Assembly: GCA_964017045.1 (NCBI GenBank)
Contig: OZ024809.1
Location: 7,959,012 to 8,023,011, forward strand
Length of the DNA stretch: 64,000 bases
Origin: Omphiscola glabra
Lineage: Eukaryota > Mollusca > Gastropoda > Lymnaeidae
Direction: 5' to 3'
Position 1 is the stretch's first letter; the number at the start of each line of letters is the position of its first letter. The notes beneath the pieces are model-generated. The model was not told where the DNA came from. It made no database searches and was given only the letters and a program-made list of their open reading frames with translations. Shown piece after piece: positions 59,101-64,000 of the stretch. A program made the position numbers and the translations under genes.

Positions 59101-60783
59101 GACAGTGAGATTAACTCATTCAAAGTAAAAATTACAGCATTTAAACAAGTAAGATTTGTTTATTAGCCCATACCATACTGGCCCAGATGACTATATTTGA
59201 GAAATTATTAAACAAAGATGGTAGTCATGCTGAAGTGCATAAAATGGGATCTCCTTCACTATGCACACTTACTATAAGCCTCGTGATTTCATGTACATTG
59301 ATTACCAATGATGCAGGGGACAAGAAAGGCACCCTCCTGTTAGCTCGGTTTGATCCAACACCCCCCCCCCCAAACTAATTTAGGGCTCCTTTGTTCAAAT
59401 GTTAAAATTTAACATTGCTGTAACTTAAGTCTTGTTTAATACCTGGCTTATTTATTTTAAGAGGACAGACAGTGATATAGGCCTCTTACCAGTGTATCTG
59501 CATCCAAAAATACACATTTCTGAAACTGAGTTAGTCGCCAACAGTGGAATTTAGTGAAGGTTACACTAAGATCAGGTCGACCCAAAAGTTCAAGGTTACA
59601 AGTGTCACTGCTGTCTAGAACATTCACAGATATTGTCTGATTAAACAGACCAGCTAGCTGTTGCCTAGTATGATACAAATAGAAATTCAGTAAACTAGTA
59701 ATTTTTTTAAAATTGGATTTCTAAAACGACTAGTGCTAATGGGTTAGCTAAAAAACAAAATAACAAAAACATCCTTTTTTTTTTACAACTAATTTCTAAT
59801 TAGGTCTACCTCATTGATTCCGAAACTCCTTCTGAAACCATAACAACAAGCTGCCTTGTTGTACCAACTCTGCGAAGTGAGTTTCCCAACACCAGACATC
59901 CTAGTGCATATGTGTCATTAGTGGCTAGTGTGACAAATGCTTCTCTGGCTTCTGCAGAAATAAGCATATTAATATTCAATATATACTGGGATGGATCTCT
60001 GATTGATAGAAAAACTGATTAAGTTAATGCAACTTACTGGCAATTGGCAATAGAATCAGATAAATGCCAAATAAAGATAAAAAAATGTTGTTAAAGCTTT
60101 TAATAGTTTAAAACAGGCTAGTCTTGTTTAACAGGGTATTTCTTAATTTTGCAGGTTATAAGTATAAGTATAAGTACTTAGACTTAGTCTTGTCTATATG
60201 TTATTACTGGCTATTACTATTACTATAGTCAGCTTATTTATTAATGAGTATTAGAATTAGCCTAAGCATATTCAGGCATTTGGAATGGGTAAGGCGAGGA
60301 CAGTAGTATTAATATATAATAATGATATTATTAGTAATAGAGTAAAGCAGGGGGAAAGATAAAATCATTCAAACAGTGTCCAAAATTAAAATAAATAGAC
60401 TATAACTATAAATTATAAATAGAGGCCGAATACACATTGGCTCTGTGACTGTGCGCGTCTTAGTTATAGTTGCCAAGATGTTAAACGAAAGCAGAACCAC
60501 GACAGTGAAATACCCACGAAAGTTCGACCGGCATCGAAAGTGAAAATAAAAAGTTTGTTATTGTAGGCTAATATAAAATAGTACAACGTCAACATAATCT
60601 TGAAATGCACCACGTCCATGTTTCATCTTCCACGAAGTACTTGTTGGGGATGTAAATGGAAACATCTTAGATAAATGCAACGATTAATTATTTGCCTATT
60701 AAAATATATTTCTTTTATAAATTAATTATTTAAATTTAAAACAGAATTTCATAATAAATATACGTACCTCTATTTTCTCCCAT
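30145..60783 (-). CDS. GYG1: Glycogenin with giant C-terminal extension (8 coding exons)
   Basis: Predicted 1141-residue glycogenin, the cytosolic GT8 enzyme that glucosylates itself from UDP-glucose to prime glycogen. The join on the - strand is 60783-60768, 59951-59810, 59664-59490, 58995-58833, 58501-58375, 57902-57722, 51184-50561 and 32142-30145; every junction phase agrees. Key features are FVTLATND near the N-terminus, Lys91, the metal-binding DAD at 107-109, [20 protein letters not shown], acceptor Tyr200 in AFYSYLPAF, and His217 in [11 protein letters not shown]; each sits five residues after its human counterpart. [10 protein letters not shown] (506-515) begins the glycogen-synthase-binding motif, which ends the human protein. 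Here about 610 residues follow. Human GYG1 is about 350 residues long. Confidence 0.95.
30955..31490 (-). repeat. 75-bp coding minisatellite in glycogenin exon 8
   Basis: Seven copies of a 75-bp in-frame unit, each encoding 25 residues of the form [20 protein letters not shown] plus DPSPM, followed by shorter degenerate 10-residue units. Copies are nearly identical at the DNA level, including silent sites, which points to recent expansion or homogenisation. Confidence 0.95.
32758..33068. repeat. 24-bp repeat interrupted by a hAT-like insertion
   Basis: Units of GTCTAATCTGTCTAGGTGGA plus CATT run 32758-32872 and resume at 33038-33068. The interruption is the element at 32873-33037. Confidence 0.88.
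32873..33037. mobile_element. 165-bp non-autonomous hAT-like element
   Basis: Flanked by the exact 8-bp duplication GTCTAGAT (32865-32872 and 33038-33045). The ends are imperfect inverted repeats: it starts CGGGGGCGGGGAAACTT, and the reverse complement of its end is AAGGGGTTGTGAAGTT. Interior segments GCCAAAGGCC and GGCCAGCAGGCC are typical of short hAT derivatives. It lies in glycogenin intron 7. Confidence 0.75.
33695..34040. repeat. About 65-bp purine-rich tandem repeat, 5-6 copies
   Basis: Units share CACTGTACACAAATAATGGT, GGGAAGAAAGGGAGGGGGTG and TCAAAATAGTGGCCAATAA with indels. Confidence 0.88.
34428..34662. repeat. 76-bp tandem repeat, 3 copies
   Basis: Units begin GGCCCCGAATCACTATGAGG and end GCAACCGTCTCAATC. 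The first copy is slightly diverged. Confidence 0.93.
34914..34996. repeat. About 42-bp duplication
   Basis: TTTTCAGGTAATGCCATCC and the following GTATACGACTGGACACTG occur twice. Confidence 0.85.
35208..35345. repeat. 22-bp minisatellite, about 6 copies
   Basis: Unit GTCTTGTGTCGGTGTGTCCA plus CG. The 22-bp period shifts the reading frame each copy, so the frames through it are not coding. Confidence 0.92.
35456..36112. repeat. 29-bp minisatellite, about 22 copies
   Basis: Unit GTGGTGTTGTACAGTAACGC plus TATCTTCAG, with variants CTGTAACGC, GATATC and two shorter units. Confidence 0.95.
36285..36590. repeat. About 33-bp AT-rich repeat, 9 copies
   Basis: Units of CACTCAAAATTAATGAGCAC plus ACCTCAATGTGAA with substitutions, directly before the large satellite. 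Confidence 0.92.
36657..42048. repeat. 31-bp satellite array, about 174 copies, in glycogenin intron 7
   Basis: Unit CACACTTTATGTATCAAGGC then ATAGAGCCGCG. 5392 bp divided by 31 gives 173.9 units. Units are almost identical; the main variant is TTTGTG for TTTATG, which occurs in clusters (nine in a row near 38335-38590, three near 40195 and 40629). The rare variant ATCAGGGCA occurs at 40171 and again exactly 434 bp (14 units) later, followed by the same three TTTGTG units, which shows duplication of a 14-unit block. There is no open frame of note. Confidence 0.98.
42149..42355 (+). repeat. Left inverted arm of foldback element
   Basis: Starts GGTTCCGTGAAAAACGCGCA. Subrepeats include GCGCACACGATAAAC and GCGCACACCGACAGTT. 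Confidence 0.88.
42928..43000. repeat. 36-bp repeat with telomere-like CCCTAA motifs
   Basis: Two units of CCTAAATGTATCCCTAAACC plus TAACCTGAACCCTAAA inside the foldback element. They contain CCCTAA words but not a clean telomeric array. Confidence 0.75.
43145..43355 (-). repeat. Right inverted arm of foldback element
   Basis: Ends TTTCTGGTCACC. Its reverse complement matches the left arm subrepeat by subrepeat with few differences. Confidence 0.88.
43596..43662. repeat. Short 21-bp repeat related to the array at 385
   Basis: About three units of TTAGTTTCATTTAGCTTACA, a diverged form of the 21-bp unit TTCAGTTTCACTTGGCTTAA. Confidence 0.7.
43880..44018. mobile_element. hAT-like terminal fragment
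   Basis: Ends GGCGGGCCGCGAGTTGGCCA then CCTCTG, whose reverse complement starts CAGAGGTGGCCAACTC, a common hAT terminus. Similar interior sequence and end occur at about 45905-46035. The other end was not found. Confidence 0.45.
44020..45130. other. Intronic stretch (glycogenin intron 7), no clear feature
   Basis: GC content is higher at 44050-44540 and a 150-codon - strand frame exists there, but its product looks random and no splice logic supports it. A G-rich run is at 44567-44587. Confidence 0.35.
45133..45264. repeat. About 66-bp direct duplication
   Basis: CTCAGTCTCATTGTAAAGCT through GCACACGGCGCGGTG occurs twice in tandem with few changes. Confidence 0.9.
45720..45855. mobile_element. 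136-bp hAT-like element (OC1/SPIN type)
   Basis: Starts CACCGGTTCTCAACCTAGGG and ends TTTGAGAACCGCGG, an inverted terminal pair. GACCCTTACACAGGGGTCGC resembles short hAT elements of the OC1/SPIN kind. The flanking 8-mers CATTTAAC and CATCAAGC agree at five positions only. Confidence 0.55.
45905..46035. mobile_element. hAT-like terminal fragment, second copy
   Basis: CAAATGAGCGTTTATTATAA through CGGGCCGCAATATATAACGT then TGGCCACCC parallels the fragment at 43880-44018. Confidence 0.4.
46040..47990. other. Intronic stretch, no gene recognised
   Basis: Short frames only. It includes G and C homopolymer runs near 47324 and 47416 and a GC-richer patch at 46240-46450 ending in a donor-like GTATGC, which I could not tie to either gene. 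Confidence 0.35.
47998..48425. repeat. About 63-bp diverged repeat, target of a hAT insertion
   Basis: Units share GTGTCTGACCCCAGAGGCCA, ATATGAATAGTGTAATGGTT and CTCAACAAGCCAA, about five copies. The element at 48031-48232 interrupts the first. Confidence 0.82.
48031..48232. mobile_element. 202-bp non-autonomous hAT element (OC1/SPIN type)
   Basis: Inverted ends CAGTGTTTCTCAACCTTCC and (reverse complement of the end) CAGTGGATCTCAACATGTG. Flanking 8-mers GAATAGTG (48023-48030) and GAATAGTT (48233-48240) agree at seven of eight positions. The interior has TAATACCGCGACCC, GGCGACCCCTGGGAAAGGGT and GACCCCCAAAGGGGTC, as I recall from the widespread OC1/SPIN-type hAT families known for horizontal spread. 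Confidence 0.85.
48430..49370. other. Intronic stretch with homopolymer runs
   Basis: C run near 48961 and G run near 49078. No gene seen. Confidence 0.4.
49375..49585. repeat. About 54-bp repeat, 4 copies
   Basis: Units share CATACAACAGTCAGACCAGA, GACAATGTCACTTAACCA and TCATCTATGC. Later units are diverged. Confidence 0.85.
49587..49795. repeat. About 41-bp repeat, 5 copies
   Basis: Units share ATTGACCTCAAATTGCTTTG then AAGTATAGAGAGATACAAC. Confidence 0.85.
50145..50185. mobile_element. Penelope/hammerhead-like dispersed motif
   Basis: On the - strand CTGAAGAGGGCATTTGGCCG then AACC. This has the order of a hammerhead core (CTGATGA, stem II, GAAAC) with substitutions, and parallels the site at 10583. 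Confidence 0.35.
50561..51184 (-). CDS. GYG1: Glycogenin exon 7 (proline-rich linker)
   Basis: 624-nt phase-0 exon with acceptor tgtgttacag and donor GTAACC. It encodes residues 269-476, a disordered linker rich in Pro, Gln, Tyr and His at first ([20 protein letters not shown]) and acidic later. The variable linker between the GT8 domain and the synthase-binding motif is a known feature of glycogenins. No further domain is visible. Confidence 0.85.
51200..52550. other. Glycogenin intron 6, distal part
   Basis: AT-rich. No exon was found that would fit phase 0 to phase 0. No element recognised. Confidence 0.45.
52556..52722. repeat. About 55-bp repeat, 3 copies
   Basis: Units share AAGCTGGCACTATCTACAAT and ATCGAATGATACAATTTCAA. 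Confidence 0.88.
53436..53928. repeat. 60-bp minisatellite, about 8 copies, in glycogenin intron 6
   Basis: Unit TTAGGTGGAACATACTCCTT, AAACTCAACAACTTGTGTAA, GCCCACATGTTAACATCAGC. The 60-bp period leaves both strands open for 130-160 codons. It lies between two exons that join without it, and one unit has a 1-bp deletion, so it is not coding. Confidence 0.96.
53930..57715. other. Glycogenin intron 6, proximal part
   Basis: About 3.8 kb of AT-rich intron with A runs (for example 54838-54853). No conserved frame, RNA or element recognised. Confidence 0.5.
57722..57902 (-). CDS. GYG1: Glycogenin exon 6 (end of GT8)
   Basis: Acceptor tttgccag, donor GTAAGT. Encodes [20 protein letters not shown] and [20 protein letters not shown], closing the catalytic domain at about residue 268. 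Confidence 0.95.
58375..58501 (-). CDS. GYG1: Glycogenin exon 5 (acceptor tyrosine)
   Basis: Acceptor aatcctcag, donor GTGAGT. Encodes [20 protein letters not shown] and [20 protein letters not shown]. Tyr200 aligns with the autoglucosylated Tyr195 of human GYG1. Confidence 0.95.
58833..58995 (-). CDS. GYG1: Glycogenin exon 4
   Basis: Acceptor aaccttag variant cttag, donor GTGAGT. Encodes [20 protein letters not shown] then [12 protein letters not shown], which is almost invariant in glycogenins, and GSFDG. Confidence 0.96.
59490..59664 (-). CDS. GYG1: Glycogenin exon 3 (DxD motif)
   Basis: Acceptor catactag, donor GTAAGA. Encodes [20 protein letters not shown] and ADTL, with catalytic Lys91 and the Asp107/Asp109 metal-binding pair. 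Confidence 0.95.
59810..59951 (-). CDS. GYG1: Glycogenin exon 2 (N-terminal GT8)
   Basis: Acceptor atttctgcag, donor GTAGAC. Encodes [20 protein letters not shown] and the first beta-alpha unit of the UDP-glucose-binding fold, ending SESMR. Confidence 0.93.
60420..60545. other. CpG-richer patch in glycogenin intron 1
   Basis: A GC-richer segment stands out from AT-rich intron. On the + strand it has an ATG at 60479 with 21 open codons. It might be an alternative promoter or leader exon on either strand. No splice signal decides this. Confidence 0.2.
60768..60783 (-). CDS. GYG1: Glycogenin exon 1
   Basis: 16 coding nt, ATG GGA GAA AAT AGA G, then donor GTACGT. Chosen because the phase-1 end joins the first GT8 exon and gives [18 protein letters not shown]. 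Such a short first coding exon could be replaced by an alternative start, so it is less certain than the rest. Confidence 0.75.
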
Positions 60784-60990
60784 GTTAATCCGTTAGGGTC
60801 ACCGTCTATCCACGAAAGGAAGTACCACTATGCCCAATGAAAGAGATGCTGGAAGTCATGTGGGCGGTGTACTTTAAAAAAAAACTACACCCATAGTTTT
60901 AGCTCACGAGAAGTTCCTCGCAATCACGATTTTCCCCTCACTCACAACACGCGGCAATCCACAAGCCCAACCTTTCAAAATTTATTCGCT
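60784..60990 (-). promoter_or_regulatory. GYG1: Presumed glycogenin promoter and 5' UTR
   Basis: Sequence directly upstream of the start codon, richer in G/C and CpG than its surroundings, with no TATA box seen at a fitting position. Assigned by position only. Confidence 0.4.
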
Positions 60991-60994
60991 CTCA

Positions 60995-62790
60995 CTCTTA
61001 CTATATTTTAAATAGGTCTGGGTACGCTTAGAACATGTTTTCTTCTTTTATATCAAGATAGTAGATGGTGCTTAACAATGGAAAAGAGTTTGGTTGTGGG
61101 CAAGGCCGTCTTAAAAGCATTGGCACGGGGAAGGGGGTTGTGCAAAATAATGTGCTGAGGCCCCTTACTCCTCTCTAACTTATTCAAGTAATGTTATGAA
61201 AAGCCCTTGGGACCCATTTTTGAATATGCGTTATGATCGGCGTTGATTCCAGACAATTTCATCGGGAAAAGGTGTTGGGGGGGATGCTTTTGAGGCATTC
61301 TATTTAGAAGCCTTAGTCTTAGTTTAAAAAAACCTAAAAAATAGTAAATTAGCGTTACTTTTTGCTGCCTCCTGCCAAATTTCGGTTTTGTATCTCATGC
61401 ATTCAAAGTAAATAGGGCCTACAACTACAGGTAGTAAATGTTTTCAACATCACTTTAGGGTCACTTTAAATATCCGAGGCCCACGCGATTGCCCTGAAGC
61501 TAGATTTGAAGTGTCTATCTAAAATAAAAGATTCAAGTTCAATGTAAAAGTAAAAGTAATCGCCAGGGGTAGGGGTTTGAGCCTGAAGTCAAATGACTTG
61601 ATGACTTGATTTTTTTCCTGTTCGTTTGAAAGTAATTTAATATATTATTTATTAAGATATTATTTGTTTAAAACATTTTCTTGCTGCTGTCCTATCAACA
61701 TTTAATGAAGGATAAAAATAAAATACAGAATTTGGAAGAGATAGAATTTGTGAACGGACAAGTCTCTATTATTTTGATAGACTTATAAAAAAATGGAGCA
61801 ACTAACACAACTTAAACTATTATTACATTCAGCATACAAAATTGCATTAATTATTTAATTTATGTTTTTATAATTAGAGACAAAAAGACCCATCAATTGT
61901 TTTTTTCTTGTTACTATTCAACTTTTGAAGATTCACTTTTAGTTGATAGTTTCTGATTTTCTGTATCAAAACATTTAATCTTTTTTTTCAATAATGATTT
62001 TGTATAGAAAGGGACACACATTAACGAATCAGTTTACAAATAGCAAACTCGCGTACTTAATAAAGAAATAAAAAATTGCAATCTCGGTTTTCTCTCTGAA
62101 TGCATAGGGATTTCGTTGTATAGGTTGACTTAATATTTGTACACAGGACTCCAGGATATTGTGAAAACGTTTGTTAGTGACAATAATTATTGGAACAAAA
62201 ATCAAAGTAACTATTAAGTCAAATTGTAAATTCTTGGGAAATCAATAACAAGTAAGTATGATTTTTAAAAACTTATTCTCACAGTAATTAAAGCCATTTA
62301 GTGTTACTGCGGTATTTTAAATGATTTAAATCATAATTAAGTATAGTTTAGTAAGTATAGACTTGTTGGTCTTGACTTATACTTATACTTATTAGTAAGT
62401 AAGTTACTGTAATCTGTAGTAGTGTAGTCTGTAGTGTTAGAACTTAACTTAGACTCCTTAGACTTATCACTTAGACTCAGAAAAAATTTACTTAGACATA
62501 TAACATTACATTGGCAATGAAATAATTCAATCATTTGACTACACCTTCACTTAGCACTGCATTACATGAATGAAAATGGACTACACATAAATTTAAACTT
62601 TGATTAATTTATTAAATAATTAAATAAAATGGTAAGAAAAAACACATTTCTGATTTCTTAGACTTAGATAGTAAATACTAACCCCTTTGCCTTTACTATG
62701 GACTATGACCACTATTCAATATTATTGTGATTGTGACATTGAGTCACATTGTATGATTGTTCAATGTATGAATATTGAAAAGTGCAGTTC
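60995..62790. other. AT-rich flank, no gene seen
   Basis: Short frames only. TTAGACTTAG- and ACTTATACTTAT-type simple sequence lies near 62340-62500. Confidence 0.45.
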
Positions 62791-62796
62791 GGGTGT

Positions 62797-63342
62797 GTTA
62801 CGAGGTAGGGCCGTTTTCTTTACGTACCCCCATTAGCCTAGACGTGTCAGATGACCAGTGTCCAGGAAGGGTCACATGTAGGTCAAGCCACGCCAACTAC
62901 AGTAGCCTTCAGTAGCCTATAATTGCGCTATGTAGTCCGGTAACAGAAGGAGAGAGACAAGATGAGCCTAGGGATGCGTGACTAGCTGACCTTTGCAGTG
63001 ACTAGCTGACCGTTGCATTTGCTTAGTACTTGATAGGGCCATTCAATATTTAGTAGAAATAGTATTCCAGGAACTTAGATTAGTGATAGTATTAGTTTAT
63101 TTTACTGTGAGGTTTAGTTAGATTTAGTGTTAGACGTTAGACCTATATTCATTTCTTTATATGTAGATTTCATGTAGCTTTGTTCACATTCTATTCCATG
63201 TAATAAAGTACATTTATATAGAGCACTGATTGTCTTTATTTTAGCCAAAAGTGTGTCTAAAATCTACCTGTGTTAGCCCCTTTTCAAATCCCCTAGACCA
63301 CGAGCCTGTTCAAATTCATTGAACAAAATAGGGGGCGTAACA
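62797..63342 (+). mobile_element. 546-bp solo LTR with 4-bp target duplication
   Basis: Starts TGTTACGAGGTAGGGCCG and ends GGGGGCGTAACA, so the termini are the perfect 7-bp inverted repeat TGTTACG/CGTAACA. GGTG flanks it on both sides (62793-62796 and 63343-63346). AATAAA lies near 63201 and a TATA-like TATAATTG near 62918, giving U3-R-U5 order on the + strand. No internal region is present, as expected after LTR-LTR recombination. The 4-bp duplication and ends fit a Gypsy-type or similar element. Confidence 0.8.
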
Positions 63343-63346
63343 GGTG

Positions 63347-64000
63347 CATATATTATTTCTGATGGAATGGCATATTTTTGTGTGTAAACTTATGTCAATT
63401 ATGTGTATTCGTTATTAAATTTACTCCAGGTAATAATAGTTAGTTTAAGAAACACTAAATTGTACAGCACCAGCATTTCTTTTTATTTGATTTTTGCAGC
63501 CCCCAGTGGTACATAGACTATACTGTAGCATAAATATAAATGATCTCTGTATTCATTAAGCATTTTAAAAAAAATGTCACCTTCTATCCCAGATTTTTTC
63601 ACCGATATGTTTTGTCCAAAATGAAATTTTAAAACTGAAGGCATGTTCACAAAAATAATAAAATACTGTTGTTTTTTTTTACTTAATATTTAATAATATT
63701 ATTTCCCAAAATTTGTTTTTTCTTATACTTATATGAGGTGTATAAATATAATTCAAAACAAAGGGTGAATGGATCTAGACCAAACTTAGTAGATATTCAT
63801 ATACTCTTGATTATCCATATGCCATATTCAAATACCAGTAGTGAAGGGTAATGAACTCATAATTTTAATTTTTCCTTAAACTAGCCAATATACCCAGTGT
63901 CACACGGGATAGCATTAAGAAATGAACATTTCTTCAGAACTTTAGCTAACATTAAAATTAAGGGCCTGTAAAAAACACACCAACAAATTTAAAAAAAAAA
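63347..64000. other. AT-rich flank, no gene seen
   Basis: Short low-complexity sequence to the window edge, ending in an A run. Confidence 0.45.

Overview
The window is eukaryotic nuclear DNA from an animal. It has two multi-exon genes with GT-AG introns, long AT-rich non-coding stretches, transposon remnants and an extreme load of tandem repeats. The proteins and repeat types fit a mollusc, probably a heterobranch gastropod. That placement is inference from family resemblance; no species can be named from sequence alone.

Gene 1, + strand, 11629-19309: an SLC16-type monocarboxylate transporter in eight coding exons, 649 residues predicted. Junction phases agree throughout, except that the exon 1 donor is weak. 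Gene 2, - strand, 60783 down to 30145: a glycogenin in eight coding exons, 1141 residues predicted. It keeps the GT8 catalytic features and the glycogen-synthase-binding motif, but carries about 610 extra residues after that motif, including seven near-identical 25-residue repeats. The two genes converge tail to tail. One moves monocarboxylates across the plasma membrane and the other primes glycogen, so both concern carbohydrate energy metabolism, but nothing shows that they are co-regulated.

Layout: 1-11560 is repeat-rich DNA upstream of the transporter (21-, 29/30-, 42-, 40- and 33-bp arrays) with two possible 5' exons and one small cysteine-rich reading frame on the - strand. 11629-19309 is the transporter, with a putative solo LTR in intron 7. 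19310-30144 is the intergenic and 3' UTR zone with 50-, 28/34-, 14- and 31-bp arrays. 30145-60783 is glycogenin. Its 18.4-kb intron 7 holds a 5.4-kb array of about 174 copies of a 31-bp unit, a 1.2-kb foldback element with an exact 9-bp target duplication, two hAT-like elements with target duplications and further arrays. 60784-64000 is the upstream flank with a second solo LTR (546 bp, 4-bp target duplication).

The most unusual items are the long-tailed glycogenin, the satellite and foldback pair inside its intron, the 336-bp higher-order structure of the 42-bp array, and a minisatellite that has multiplied a 5' splice site of the transporter gene. No prokaryotic, CRISPR, rRNA or confident tRNA feature was seen.
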